A stretch of 64,000 nt of DNA, taken from NCBI RefSeq assembly GCF_900110165.1, contig NZ_FOCQ01000001.1:124001-188000 (forward strand). Direction: 5' to 3'. Below, in pieces: positions 52,354 through 61,412 of this stretch; position 1 is the first letter of the stretch; every line of letters starts with the position of its first letter. Both the position numbers and the translations under genes were made by a program. A model generated the notes under the pieces. It was given only the letters and a program-made list of their open reading frames with translations. It made no database searches and was not told the DNA's origin. The stretch is from Lihuaxuella thermophila (lineage in GTDB: Bacteria; Bacillota; Bacilli; Thermoactinomycetales; Thermoactinomycetaceae).

Positions 52354-53265
52354 ATGCGGGAGCTGCTGGATCAATTAATTGAAAAACACCGGCCCAAGTG
52401 CCGGGAAGGAGAAGTGCCGGGATATATTCCCATCTTGCGGGAACAAAATCCGCTCAGTCTGGGAATTACGGTGATCTCGACGGATCAGGAAATCGTGAGT
52501 GCGGGTGACTGCCCCGTCCATTCCACCCTTCAGAGCATTTCCAAAGTGTTTGCCCTGATCTTGGCCATTATGGACTGCGGTGAACAAGAAGTATTTGATA
52601 AGGTGGGCATGGAACCGACAGGGGATCCGTTTAACTCCATATATAAGATGGAGGTTTTTTCTCACGCCAAACCCCTCAACCCGATGATCAACGCCGGAGC
52701 CATGATAGTCAGTTCTCTGATCAAAGGGAGCAGCGTTTCCGAGAAGGTCGGCCGGCTGCTTTATCTGGTCAGGGAGATGGCGGAAAATGACCAAATTCAA
52801 ATCAACGAGGAAGTGTTCCGGTCCGAGTGGGAACATGCCCATCGCAACAGGGCTTTAGCTCATTTCTTACGCGAGTTGGGGCTGATTGACGATGTGGACG
52901 AAACGCTGGAGGTATATCTGCGCCAGTGTGCCATCGGCGTCGATTGTGTGGATCTGGCGAAGATGGGTTTTTGTCTAGCGCAGTACGGACGCACGTATAG
53001 CGGAAAACAACTCATTCCCCCGTCGATCGCCCGGCTGGTAAAAACGTTTATGGTAACCTGCGGGATGTATAATGCGTCCGGCGAATTTGCCATCAAAGTC
53101 GGGATTCCGGCGAAAAGCGGGGTTTCAGGGGGCATTTTGGCCTCTGTTCCCAGGCGGATGGGAATCGGCATATTCGGGCCTGCTCTCGACAAAAAAGGGA
53201 ACAGTATCGGTGGAGTTGCCGTTTTGGAAGATTTATCCAGAGAATGGAACCTGAGCATTTTTTAA
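52354..53265 (+). CDS. glsA: Glutaminase
   Basis: Serine-dependent glutaminase (303 aa from the ATG at 52354 after AAGGAG; longer in-frame starts exist). It hydrolyses glutamine to glutamate and ammonia. The beta-lactamase-like motif SISK (Ser61, Lys64) and NPMINAGAMIVSSLI are diagnostic. KSGVSGGILASVPRRMGIG closes the domain. Length fits the family (about 305 aa). Likely monocistronic. Confidence 0.93.
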   Translation: MRELLDQLIEKHRPKCREGEVPGYIPILREQNPLSLGITVISTDQEIVSAGDCPVHSTLQSISKVFALILAIMDCGEQEVFDKVGMEPTGDPFNSIYKMEVFSHAKPLNPMINAGAMIVSSLIKGSSVSEKVGRLLYLVREMAENDQIQINEEVFRSEWEHAHRNRALAHFLRELGLIDDVDETLEVYLRQCAIGVDCVDLAKMGFCLAQYGRTYSGKQLIPPSIARLVKTFMVTCGMYNASGEFAIKVGIPAKSGVSGGILASVPRRMGIGIFGPALDKKGNSIGGVAVLEDLSREWNLSIF

Positions 53266-53390
53266 CTTTTTCGTAAGCGGGACTTGGGTTTTGCAATGAA
53301 TGGACGATCGTGATAAACTAAGTTTAGTGTATCTCGGATCAAGGGCCGTTTTAAGCAAACCGATTGGAACGGTCGATGGGGGGGTTTGCT

Positions 53391-53684
53391 TTGACCACAC
53401 CGACAAAGGCCGATTTGAACTTGAAAGCTCTGCAGCTGTTGCAGGAAGATGCTGAGAAAATAGCGCAATTGATTGCGGTTCAACTGGATAATCTGACTTT
53501 GCCGAAATGTCCTTTGTATGAAGAAGTGTTGGATACACAAATGTTTGGCCTTTCCAGAGAAATTGACTTTGCTGTGCGTGCCGGACTCATCCAAAGAGAG
53601 CAAGGTCAGCAGATCATTCACGATTTGGAACGGAAATTGGCAGATTTGTATACCAAGATTCTTCCCGCATCCGTAGGAGAATAA
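53391..53684 (+). CDS. ylaN: YlaN family protein (UPF0358)
   Basis: Small cytoplasmic protein (97 aa), starting at TTG at 53391 after a G-run with a 6-nt spacer; an ATG at 53376 is an alternative. [20 protein letters not shown] is the family hallmark. In Bacillus and Staphylococcus YlaN is linked to iron homeostasis and contacts Fur. Followed by a strong terminator. Confidence 0.93.
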   Translation: MTTPTKADLNLKALQLLQEDAEKIAQLIAVQLDNLTLPKCPLYEEVLDTQMFGLSREIDFAVRAGLIQREQGQQIIHDLERKLADLYTKILPASVGE

Positions 53685-53691
53685 CAGGTAC

Positions 53692-53717
53692 AAGACTCCG
53701 CTTTTGGAGTCTTTTTT
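53692..53717 (+). terminator. Terminator after ylaN
   Basis: AAGACTCC and GGAGTCTT around GCTTTT, then TTTT. It abuts the stop of the convergent LysR gene, so it may serve both. Confidence 0.9.
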
Positions 53718-54609
53718 ATGTTTCATGGAGGTCAGCGGGGTAAATTCCGCTGATATCGTCGATCAATTGCCGCATGACCCGGGATTGATAGCGTTTGGCG
53801 GGATAATAGAGAAGAACAGGGAAGGAATGATCAAACGGCGTGACCCGGATCCGCCGAAGTTTCCCTCCGCCGGAATCCAGGCAGACAGTGGGAATTAAAG
53901 CGGTCCCATACCCGTCCGCCACTAATTGCTTTATTTCTTCCACGCTGGAAAGTTCAATGACAATTTGCGGTTCGATCCCGTACTGACTGAGCAGTTCATC
54001 CAGCATATTTCGCTCCGCCGTCATCGGAGCAAAAGAAATCATCGGCAGCTCTTCCATCTGCTCAGGGGTGAGATAACCTTTATTCACCAACGGATGATGA
54101 ACGGACGTGATCAGGGAGAAGGAGTCGTAGAATAACGTCCGTGTTTCGATATGGCCCGGGATATGCCTCATTTTGTACGCGATCCCCAAGTCGATCTGCC
54201 CATCGTTCAACTGCTGGGAGATCTGCTCAAAGGGCAGGGTGAGGAGCCTTAAGGGTAAATTCGGATGATTGGTATGAAAGTATTTGGTTAAACGGGGCAG
54301 GATGGCCATTGATAAGCAAGAGGTCGTCCCGATCTTGAGCGGTCCGGGCGGCTTCTGTTCATGTTCGGAAACAGCTTCCCGTCCTTCTCTGATCAGATCA
54401 AGGATTTGATGCGCGTAGGGCAGGAAGAGTGCACCGCTCGGCGTCAGCTTTACTTGGTTGCGATAAAAAAGAGTTGTTCCCAGCTCATCTTCCAGGCTGC
54501 GGATTTGTGCGCTGACCGCCGGTTGGGTGAGCTTCAGGGATTCCGCCGCTAGGCGGAAGTGCCGCTTACGTGCCACTTCGATAAAGGTGATCAGCTGTTG
54601 TTCATTCAT
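53716..54609 (-). CDS. LysR-family regulator, CitR-like
   Basis: LysR regulator of 297 aa from the ATG at 54609 (AAGGGGA upstream). The HTH is LAAESLKLTQPAVSAQIRSL and the effector domain follows from about 90. It is divergent from a citrate synthase gene 123 bp away, as CitR is from citA in Bacillus subtilis, so it probably controls that gene and itself from the A/T-rich gap 54610-54732. The effector is unknown. Confidence 0.88.
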   Translation of the reverse strand: MNEQQLITFIEVARKRHFRLAAESLKLTQPAVSAQIRSLEDELGTTLFYRNQVKLTPSGALFLPYAHQILDLIREGREAVSEHEQKPPGPLKIGTTSCLSMAILPRLTKYFHTNHPNLPLRLLTLPFEQISQQLNDGQIDLGIAYKMRHIPGHIETRTLFYDSFSLITSVHHPLVNKGYLTPEQMEELPMISFAPMTAERNMLDELLSQYGIEPQIVIELSSVEEIKQLVADGYGTALIPTVCLDSGGGKLRRIRVTPFDHSFPVLLYYPAKRYQSRVMRQLIDDISGIYPADLHET

Positions 54610-54732
54610 CGATGTTTTCCCCTTATCTTCGTCTGATAACACTATTTTATCAAATTTATCAAAATAATAAATTAGATTTTTCGTGATTCACATATTATCA
54701 TAAACATAAATTCAACTCTTGGGGGGATACAG

Positions 54733-55836
54733 GTGAGGGTGAATCCGGGATTAGACGGTGTTGTGGTGACGGATACGGAAATATCGGAGATTGACGGACA
54801 AGCGGGCACATTAATATACCGGGGATGGAACGTTGATGAGCTGGCTGTACGGCATACGTTTGAAGAGGTCGTCTATCTGTTATGGAACGGAGAGTTTCCC
54901 GAACCTTCGGAATTGGACCGGTGGCGTCGGAAATTTGGATCCGGCTGTTTATCGGACCGCCAGAGGCAGATGATCCGGCTGCTTTCTCCCGAGATCGACA
55001 TGATCAGCGTGATTCGCACCATCCTCTCTTCACTGGGGGATTCTTCTTTTCTATGGCCTCCCACAGCGGAAAAGGGAATCAAACTGCTGGCAGCGATTCC
55101 GGTCATTATCGCCGCCCGAACACGGAGTCTGCAGGGCAAAACCATGCTGGAGCCGAGGGAGGATCTTTCTTTCGCCGCCAATTATCTTTATATGCTGAAG
55201 GGTACAGAACCTCTGCCCGCCCATGTCAAAGCACTGGAGGCGTATTGGATCCTTACGGCGGAACACGGGTTGAATGCCTCTACATTTACGGCCAGGGTGG
55301 CTGCTTCGACCGAAACCGACCTGGCTTCAGCGGTTATCGCAGCTTTAAGCGCACTCAAAGGGCCTATTCACGGAGGAGCCCCCTCCCATGTGGACGATAT
55401 GCTGGACAAAATCGGATCGGTAGAGCGGGCGGAAAGCTGGATCAGAGAGCGGCTTCTCGGCGGTGAAAAGTTGATGGGATTCGGTCACCGCATCTACAAG
55501 ACCACCGATCCCCGCGCCGAAGCGCTCCGGGAAGTGGTCCGGGCAGGTGCGGGCGAAGAGCCTTGGTTTCAGCTGGCGGTGGAGGTGGAAAAAATAGCGC
55601 TCGCCGTTTTGAGGGAAGTAAAGCCCAACCGGCAAATACACACCAATGTCGAATATTACACAGCGGCCATCTTAAAGGCGATTGAATTGCCGAGAGAACT
55701 TTATACTCCCACTTTTGCCGTCAGCCGAACGGCAGGCTGGATCGCGCACATCCTGGAGCAGGCGGCCAACAACCGCATCATTCGCCCCAGCTCCCGCTAT
55801 ATTGGACCCAAAAATGAGCGGATACGAAATAATTAA
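54733..55836 (+). CDS. citA: Citrate synthase, CitA-like
   Basis: Citrate synthase-family enzyme (367 aa), starting at GTG after GGGGGG. It shows the catalytic His regions EHGLNASTFTARVAAST and GFGHRIYKTTDPRAEAL, and GPIHGGAPS. The third catalytic residue, Asp in most citrate synthases (NVDFY), is Glu307 here (NVEYYTAAI). It may be a minor citrate or methylcitrate synthase rather than the main TCA enzyme. The divergent LysR gene suggests regulated use. No prpD or prpB neighbours. Confidence 0.88.
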   Translation: MRVNPGLDGVVVTDTEISEIDGQAGTLIYRGWNVDELAVRHTFEEVVYLLWNGEFPEPSELDRWRRKFGSGCLSDRQRQMIRLLSPEIDMISVIRTILSSLGDSSFLWPPTAEKGIKLLAAIPVIIAARTRSLQGKTMLEPREDLSFAANYLYMLKGTEPLPAHVKALEAYWILTAEHGLNASTFTARVAASTETDLASAVIAALSALKGPIHGGAPSHVDDMLDKIGSVERAESWIRERLLGGEKLMGFGHRIYKTTDPRAEALREVVRAGAGEEPWFQLAVEVEKIALAVLREVKPNRQIHTNVEYYTAAILKAIELPRELYTPTFAVSRTAGWIAHILEQAANNRIIRPSSRYIGPKNERIRNN

Positions 55837-55853
55837 TATCCATATCTATTATC

Positions 55854-55882
55854 TTGACAAATCATACAGGTTGCTAAATAAT
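55854..55882 (+). promoter_or_regulatory. Promoter of the guanidine riboswitch/gdx unit
   Basis: TTGACA (55854-55859), a 17-bp spacer, then AATAAT (55877-55882). The -35 box is consensus and the -10 lacks its first T. Confidence 0.55.
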
Positions 55883-55894
55883 TTCATTTAAAAC

Positions 55895-56000
55895 GCATAT
55901 TCAAGGTTTTCTAGGGTTCCGCAGTATCAGAACTGGTCAGGTCCGAGAGAAAACGCACGGCTTCGGCTGTGTACACGGAGGGACAAAAGCCCGGGAGGAT
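55895..56000 (+). promoter_or_regulatory. Guanidine-I (ykkC) riboswitch
   Basis: The conserved ykkC core is present: CTAGGGTTCCG (55911-55921), ACTGGTCAGGTCCGAGAGAA (55932-55951), then ACGGAGGGA and AAAGCCCGGGAG (to 55996). Guanidinium binding prevents formation of the downstream terminator. The gene it controls is an SMR exporter of the Gdx type, a standard partner. Confidence 0.96.
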
Positions 56001-56028
56001 ATCTTGAGATATCTTCTCCGGGTTTTTT
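55989..56028 (+). terminator. Riboswitch-controlled terminator
   Basis: CCCGGGAG pairs with CTCCGGG (small bulge) and, inside, ATATCT with AGATAT; TTTTTT follows. The 5' arm is part of the riboswitch core, so aptamer and terminator exclude each other. Confidence 0.92.
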
Positions 56029-56070
56029 AGTTGAGCGGCGGAATACTAACCATCAAAGGAGTGGCTTTAA

Positions 56071-56394
56071 ATGGCTTGGATTTATCTGTTGATCGCGGGA
56101 ATCTTTGAAGTCGTGTGGGCGATTGGTTTGAAATATACCCATGGGTTTACGCGTTTATACCCTTCGATCATAACCATCATCGGAATGGTGATCAGTTTTT
56201 ATTTTCTGTCGCTGGCTACGAAGACATTGCCGATCGGGACCGCCTATGCCGTTTGGACGGGAATCGGAGCATTGGGTGCTGTTATTTTAGGCATGATTCT
56301 CTTTGGTGAACCGCGCGATTGGACCCGGATGGTTTTTCTGGCATTCATTTTGACGGGGATCATCGGCTTAAAATTGACTTCACCTGCCCACTGA
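56071..56394 (+). CDS. gdx: Guanidinium exporter, SMR family (Gdx/SugE)
   Basis: Four-TM small multidrug resistance protein (107 aa) that exports guanidinium in exchange for protons, as a dual-topology dimer. The essential Glu13 lies in [12 protein letters not shown], and [16 protein letters not shown] is the SugE/Gdx hallmark. The ATG follows AAAGGAG. Regulation by the guanidine-I riboswitch directly upstream confirms the physiological substrate. A single gene, so homodimeric. Confidence 0.95.
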   Translation: MAWIYLLIAGIFEVVWAIGLKYTHGFTRLYPSIITIIGMVISFYFLSLATKTLPIGTAYAVWTGIGALGAVILGMILFGEPRDWTRMVFLAFILTGIIGLKLTSPAH

Positions 56395-56411
56395 GCAAAT
56401 GAAAGTCAAAC

Positions 56412-56466
56412 AGTCCCCTGACACGGGTGCACCATTTTTTGGTCGTCCCCGGACAGGGGACTTTCT
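56412..56466 (+). terminator. Terminator after gdx
   Basis: AGTCCCCTG pairs with CAGGGGACT at the base of a long hairpin; TTCTTT follows. Confidence 0.65.
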
Positions 56467-56550
56467 TTACCCTTATGCCGGGCAAAAGTTACAATGATAA
56501 TAAGCCCAGGAAGAAGCCGTATCTTTTCCATAAAACTTCGGGGAGTAAAT

Positions 56551-58155
56551 ATGAGGAAAAAAAAGAAATATATCCGACTGCATTCGGCCATCGCTCTTTT
56601 TGTTTGTATCGTCGTGATTTTGTCCTTGTCCGTCACCGGGCTTTTGATCGCCGAAGAAATCGCGGATCAAACGAAGGAAAACCTGTCCGAGAAAGCGATG
56701 GACATTGCGAAGATCGTGGGACATTCGCCGCTCGTGATCGAAGCGCTGGAAGGAAAACGGGACCAAGCGGAAATCCAGTCCTTCACCAGTCAAATTCAAC
56801 ACATGACGAACGTCCGGTTTATTGTCGTGATGGATATGAACGGCATCCGCAAATCGCATCCCGATCCGGACAAAATAGGGAAGCGATTTGTGGGCAGGGA
56901 TGAAGTAAATGCCTTGCACGGGAAAGAATATATCTCTGTTGCCAGAGGAACGCTCGGAACATCTTTGCGTGCCTTTGAGCCGATCCGTAATGCTGACGGG
57001 AAACAGATTGGTGTCGTCGCTGTCGGTATCATGTTGAATCATATCGAAGAGGCGGTAGCAAAGAGTACCCGGATCGTGTACATCGGAATCGGGTTCGGAA
57101 TCCCGGTTGGCATCCTGGGTGCGCTGGTATTGGCGAGAAAAATCAAAACGGTTCTCTTAGGATTGGAGCCCTTTCAGATTGCGAGTTTATTCCAAGAGCG
57201 AAATGCCATGCTGGAATCGGTTCGTGAGGGGATTTTGGGGGTGGACCGGGATGGCCGGATCGTTGTGGCTAACACCGAAGCGGTCCGGATGTTTCGAAAG
57301 GCGGGAATCTATGAGGACCCCATCGGGAAAAAGGCGGAAGATTACCTGCCGGGCTCCGGTTTGCCCCGGGTTTTGAAAAGCGGAACCTCTGAGTACGACC
57401 AGGAGCAGCAGTTAAACGGGATGGTCATTGTGGTGAACCGCGTGCCGATCACAGTCGGAAATCAAGTGATCGGGGCCGTCGCCACCTTCCGGGACAAAAC
57501 GGAATTAAAACAATTGGCGGAACAATTGACAGGCGTGAAGATGTATGCAGAAGCACTCCGGGTGAAAACACATGAATTTATGAATAAATTACATGTGATT
57601 TTGGGTATGGTGCAAATCAGAGAGTACGAGAAATTGTCCGACTACATTCGTCAAATTACTGATCTTTACCAAATGGAAGTCGGTTCCGTGACGCGCCTTG
57701 TCAAAGACCCCGTCCTGGCGGGATTTCTGCTCAGCAAATTGAGCTATGCCAGAGAGCAAGGCGTAAAATTGAACATTTCAGGGGAGTGTACATTGCCGTC
57801 TCCCGCAGACCCCGGAATCATCCATCATCTGATTACGATTTTCGGCAATTTGATCGATAACGGAATTGAAGCGTTGGAAAATAACGAAAAGAAAGAGATT
57901 GATGTTTCTCTCGGGTATGACGGATCGGTATTTGTGTTATCCGTCAAAGACAACGGAAGGGGAATCCCGGAAGAACTGAGAGAGAAAATTTTTGAAAAAG
58001 GTTTTTCAACCAAAGGAAAGAATCGCGGGTACGGATTGTTTTTGGTTCGCAAAAGTGTTCAGGAATTAGGGGGGGAATTGGCTTTGACGTCAGATGCCCA
58101 ATCGACGACGTTTACGGTAAAACTGCCGTACGAAGAGAAGGATGAGAACCAGTGA
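56551..58155 (+). CDS. dctS: Sensor histidine kinase DctS-like (CitA/DcuS family)
   Basis: Membrane sensor kinase (534 aa), starting at the ATG at 56551 after GGGGAG. TM1 is at about 12-34, an extracytoplasmic PDC/Cache sensor at 35-170 and TM2 at 173-195. A PAS domain follows (about 215-325) and a SPOB-type dimerisation helix with the phosphoacceptor His341 (THEFMNKLHVILGM). The ATPase has DNGRGIPEEL. This family senses C4-dicarboxylates or citrate. The response regulator and a dicarboxylate carrier follow, as in Bacillus dctS-dctR-dctP. Confidence 0.92.
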   Translation: MRKKKKYIRLHSAIALFVCIVVILSLSVTGLLIAEEIADQTKENLSEKAMDIAKIVGHSPLVIEALEGKRDQAEIQSFTSQIQHMTNVRFIVVMDMNGIRKSHPDPDKIGKRFVGRDEVNALHGKEYISVARGTLGTSLRAFEPIRNADGKQIGVVAVGIMLNHIEEAVAKSTRIVYIGIGFGIPVGILGALVLARKIKTVLLGLEPFQIASLFQERNAMLESVREGILGVDRDGRIVVANTEAVRMFRKAGIYEDPIGKKAEDYLPGSGLPRVLKSGTSEYDQEQQLNGMVIVVNRVPITVGNQVIGAVATFRDKTELKQLAEQLTGVKMYAEALRVKTHEFMNKLHVILGMVQIREYEKLSDYIRQITDLYQMEVGSVTRLVKDPVLAGFLLSKLSYAREQGVKLNISGECTLPSPADPGIIHHLITIFGNLIDNGIEALENNEKKEIDVSLGYDGSVFVLSVKDNGRGIPEELREKIFEKGFSTKGKNRGYGLFLVRKSVQELGGELALTSDAQSTTFTVKLPYEEKDENQ

Positions 58156-58862
58156 TACGAGTGTTGATTGTGGAAGATGACCCGATGGTAGCGGAAATCA
58201 ATAAACGCTACCTGGACTCCATTCCGGGCTTTGTGTGTGCCGGGATTGTCTCCGATGTATCGGAGGCATGGGCGTTTTTGGAAACACATCCGGTAGAACT
58301 GGTCTTGTTGGATATTTATATGCCGGGAAAAAACGGGTTAGAGTTGTTGACAGAGATCCGAAAGGAAGGAAAAAGTATCGACGTCATCGTCATTTCCGCC
58401 GCCAATGATATCCCGTCCATCAAAAAAGCGCTGCGGCTCGGTGCCGTCGATTATTTGATCAAGCCCTTTGAGTTTGAGCGATTAAACGCTGCTTTAAAGA
58501 TATACCGGACCGAACATGAAATCATGAAAGAACAAGAGGAGCTAAGCCAGGAGGAACTGGATCAGCTGTTGCTTCATCCGAACAAAACAGGGGCGGATCA
58601 CCGGCAGCTTCCGAAAGGTTTGACGCAAGAGACCCTGAAGCGCGTGGTCGATTCAATCTTGGAAATGAAAGGAGAAAGATTTACCGCGGAAGCGCTGGCC
58701 AATCAGGTTGGAATATCCCGCGTGTCCATTCGCAAGTATTTGAAATTTTTAACGGGAATCGGTTTTGTGTCGATTGATCTGGCCTACGGAACGGTGGGAC
58801 GTCCGGTCTATCAATATTATGTAAATGAATTTAATCTCGATAGAATTGACCCTTATCTCTAG
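58152..58862 (+). CDS. dctR: Response regulator DctR-like (CitB family)
   Basis: Response regulator of 236 aa, starting at GTG and overlapping the kinase stop by four bases. The receiver has the Asp in ELVLLDIYMPGKNGLELL and Lys in DYLIKPFEFERL. The C-terminal HTH (about 160-230, VGISRVSIRKYLKFLTGIGF) is that of the CitB/DctR family. It should activate dctP downstream. Confidence 0.93.
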   Translation: MIRVLIVEDDPMVAEINKRYLDSIPGFVCAGIVSDVSEAWAFLETHPVELVLLDIYMPGKNGLELLTEIRKEGKSIDVIVISAANDIPSIKKALRLGAVDYLIKPFEFERLNAALKIYRTEHEIMKEQEELSQEELDQLLLHPNKTGADHRQLPKGLTQETLKRVVDSILEMKGERFTAEALANQVGISRVSIRKYLKFLTGIGFVSIDLAYGTVGRPVYQYYVNEFNLDRIDPYL

Positions 58863-58886
58863 GCGCCTGGGTGTAACCGGGCGCCT
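58861..58886 (+). terminator. Weak terminator after dctR
   Basis: AGGCGCC pairs with GGCGCCT around a 12-nt loop. The following TTGATTACTTT is only moderately T-rich. Confidence 0.5.
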
Positions 58887-58976
58887 TGATTACTTTAGTT
58901 ACAAAATGGTTTTCTTAGTTTCATATAATATACGAAATCGGCGTCATCACGTAACATAATAGACAAATTTGTCGGA

Positions 58977-59004
58977 TTGAAAGCGGTTACCAATCCGGTA
59001 TGAA
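58977..59004 (+). promoter_or_regulatory. Candidate dctP promoter with cre site
   Basis: TTGAAA (58977-58982), a 16-bp spacer, then TATGAA (58999-59004). TGAAAGCGGTTACC (58978-58991) matches cre with one mismatch. Upstream, GTTACAAAATGG (58907-58918) and GTAACATAATAG (58951-58962) are similar and may be response-regulator sites. The DctR assignment is inference. Confidence 0.5.
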
Positions 59005-59090
59005 AGATGGAATCCATTTTGGCCTGATTACCTGACTCATCTAAAATGCTCCAACATGGATCGATTGACATTCAGGGAGGTTAGAGCAGA

Positions 59091-60371
59091 ATGAAGAAAT
59101 TATTCAAAAATTTAACATTTCAAGTCTTGAGTGCCATCACCGTCGGGATTATCCTCGGTATCCTTGCGCCGGATACGGCGAAAGCGATGAAACCGCTCGG
59201 AGACGTTTTTATCAACATGGTGAAGATGGTGATTGCCCCGATTATCTTCTTTACCATCGTCATCGGGATCGCCAAAATGGGTGATATGAAAAAGGTGGGC
59301 AGAGTGGGAGGAAAAGCGCTCCTCTATTTTGAAATCGTTACCACCCTAGCCCTGGTCATCGGTTTGATCGTCGCTAATGCGGTGAAACCCGGCGAAGGGG
59401 TCCAGCTGGATCCGTCCAAAGGCAACGAGCAGGTGGCCGAGTATGTCAGCGAAGGGGAAAAAATGAATCTTGTCGACTTCCTCGTTCATATCGTCCCCTC
59501 CAATATGGTGGATGCCTTTGCAAAAGGGGATACCCTGCAGGTTGTCTTTTTCGCCGTGCTGTTCGGATTTGCTTTGGCGGCGCTCGGCAAAACGGGACAA
59601 CCGGTGATCGACCTGTTCGACCGGATCGCCAAAGTATTTTTCAAAATCGTGAACATGGTGATGCGGGTAGCACCGATCGGGGCGTTTGGCGCCATCTCTT
59701 ACACCATCGGAAAGTTTGGTCTGTCGTCCCTCATCCCGCTGGGAAAGTTGATGCTTTCCGTCTATATCACGATGTTCTTGTTTGTGTTCGTCGTGTTGAA
59801 TCTGATCTGTAAAATGTACGGTTTCAGTCTGTGGAATTATCTGAAGTTCATTAAAGAGGAACTGTTGATCGTGCTGGGTACTTCCTCGTCCGAATCCGTG
59901 TTGCCCCGCATGATGAAACGGATGGAAGAGTACGGATGTTCCAAGTCGGTGGTGGGGCTGGTTCTGCCTACAGGCTATTCCTTTAACCTGGACGGCACCT
60001 CGATTTATTTGACCATGGCCGTCGTCTTTCTGGCCCAGGTAAGCGGAGTCGACCTGACTCTCACGCAGGAACTGACCATCCTCGCCATCCTGATGCTGAC
60101 TTCCAAGGGAGCCGCGACCGTCACCGGCGGCGGGTTTATCGTGCTGGCCTCCACTCTCAGTGCCATGCAGGTGATTCCCATGGAAGGGCTGGCGCTGTTG
60201 CTCGGTGTAGACCGTTTTATGTCCGAAGCCCGGGCAATCGTCAATATGATCGGCAACGGGATCGCCACGGTCGTCATTGCCAAAAGTGAAAATGAATTCA
60301 ACTCTGATCACCGGCAAGCCGCTGAGACAAATGAAGATTCTTCGGACGCCGTGAGAGTCCATGTATCCTAA
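59091..60371 (+). CDS. dctP: C4-dicarboxylate/proton (sodium) symporter, DAACS family
   Basis: Membrane carrier of 426 aa in the DctA/GltP family, for uptake of succinate, fumarate or malate. Diagnostic stretches are the serine-rich [15 protein letters not shown] hairpin and [38 protein letters not shown] lies in TM2. The ATG follows GGGAGG. The sensor pair upstream makes the dicarboxylate role more likely than glutamate. Confidence 0.93.
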   Translation: MKKLFKNLTFQVLSAITVGIILGILAPDTAKAMKPLGDVFINMVKMVIAPIIFFTIVIGIAKMGDMKKVGRVGGKALLYFEIVTTLALVIGLIVANAVKPGEGVQLDPSKGNEQVAEYVSEGEKMNLVDFLVHIVPSNMVDAFAKGDTLQVVFFAVLFGFALAALGKTGQPVIDLFDRIAKVFFKIVNMVMRVAPIGAFGAISYTIGKFGLSSLIPLGKLMLSVYITMFLFVFVVLNLICKMYGFSLWNYLKFIKEELLIVLGTSSSESVLPRMMKRMEEYGCSKSVVGLVLPTGYSFNLDGTSIYLTMAVVFLAQVSGVDLTLTQELTILAILMLTSKGAATVTGGGFIVLASTLSAMQVIPMEGLALLLGVDRFMSEARAIVNMIGNGIATVVIAKSENEFNSDHRQAAETNEDSSDAVRVHVS

Positions 60372-60392
60372 GTAGAATTACTTTGTCCCGCG

Positions 60393-60434
60393 GGAGAAGC
60401 CAGTCCGCCCATGCAGACTGGCTTCTCCTTTTTC
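60393..60434 (+). terminator. Terminator of dctP
   Basis: GGAGAAGCCAGTC and GACTGGCTTCTCC form a perfect 13-bp stem, with TTTTT following. Confidence 0.93.
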
Positions 60435-60527
60435 CACTCCGGATGATTTAATTTTTTGTCAATTCTGACCACAAAATGCCGGGCGGGTTCGAATAAATAG
60501 ATAGAAACTGCAAAAGGGGGAGCATTC

Positions 60528-60959
60528 ATGAAGCCATGGTTACGCTGTTTGGGCGTGCTTTTGCTTGCAGGAGCTCTGGCATTTAGTCTTGGTGCGGCAT
60601 CCGTTGTTGAAGCGAAACAAATGTATGCCAACGCCGTTTACTGGTCAGGATCAGGAGTCTTGCACCCAGGGGAGTCTATTGAGTCCGATCCGATTTTCCT
60701 GAAAAGAGGACAGAAAGTCCTTGAAATCACTCATATTTCCTCCGGCAGGGTGAGCAATGATCCCTGGCAGGGCTCCTACACCATTGAACTGTTCAACCGG
60801 AAGGGTCAAGTCGTCGATTCTTGTATAGGGGATAGCTATGACTTTGAAGTGACCGCAGAATGCTACTTTGAGTCACTCAGGCCGGGGAAATATACCGTAA
60901 AAATCACCAACCTGGACACCTCGGAAATGAATGTCATCCATGCCGCTCTGCGTGATTAA
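60528..60959 (+). CDS. Secreted protein of unknown function
   Basis: 143 aa with a clear Sec signal peptide (MKPWLRCLGVLLLAGALAF, cleavage near VVEA-KQ). The mature part of about 110 residues looks all-beta (IESDPIFLKRGQKVLEITH, GKYTVKITNLDTSEMNV), like a small pre-peptidase C-type sandwich. Two Cys 14 residues apart (about 104 and 118) could form a disulfide. The ATG follows AGGGGGAG. No lipobox. No family recognised; function unknown. Confidence 0.75.
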   Translation: MKPWLRCLGVLLLAGALAFSLGAASVVEAKQMYANAVYWSGSGVLHPGESIESDPIFLKRGQKVLEITHISSGRVSNDPWQGSYTIELFNRKGQVVDSCIGDSYDFEVTAECYFESLRPGKYTVKITNLDTSEMNVIHAALRD

Positions 60960-60975
60960 GGGATGAAACTTCAAC

Positions 60976-61004
60976 GCCCGTCTCCGGTAGGAGAGCGGGC
61001 CTTT
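60976..61004 (+). terminator. Terminator after the secreted protein
   Basis: GCCCGTCTCC pairs with GGAGAGCGGGC (one bulge), then CTTTT. Confidence 0.8.
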
Positions 61005-61056
61005 TGTATACTTTGAGATAATTTTCAGTAAATCACTGATAAGGAGTGATCTTATT

Positions 61057-61374
61057 TTGATCTTTGCAGTGATGCAAATCATCGGTGGTTTGATCCTCTC
61101 ATTAGGATGGATCCCCCAGATTGTTCAAATCATTCGGACGAAGTCTGTGGAGGATTTGAATCTCAAATCTTACTTGCTTATTCTTTTAGGGATCAGTTTG
61201 ATGGAAGCATATGCCCTCAATCTGGCATTCTCAGGAGTCGGGTATGCTTTCTTGATGACGAACACGCTGTCCCTGTTCGTTGTACTCTGGATGGTGGTAC
61301 TCATCCTGCGGTACAACAAACGATTCACGGAACCCGGTACCCGAAATGATCATTCCGGTCAAGGAAAGCAGTAA
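61057..61374 (+). CDS. PQ-loop small membrane protein, SemiSWEET-like
   Basis: 105 aa, three TM segments, with the PQ-loop motif GWIPQIVQIIRTKSVEDLNL in the first repeat. It is one half of a SWEET fold, so it would work as a dimer. Start is TTG at 61057 after AAGGAG. Bacterial SemiSWEETs move sugars, but the PQ-loop family also includes other carriers, so the substrate is open. The tail after TM3 is hydrophilic. Confidence 0.82.
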   Translation: MIFAVMQIIGGLILSLGWIPQIVQIIRTKSVEDLNLKSYLLILLGISLMEAYALNLAFSGVGYAFLMTNTLSLFVVLWMVVLILRYNKRFTEPGTRNDHSGQGKQ

Positions 61375-61412
61375 CAGCTAACCCGTATTCATTCCCGGCG
61401 AATCTTTGACGG

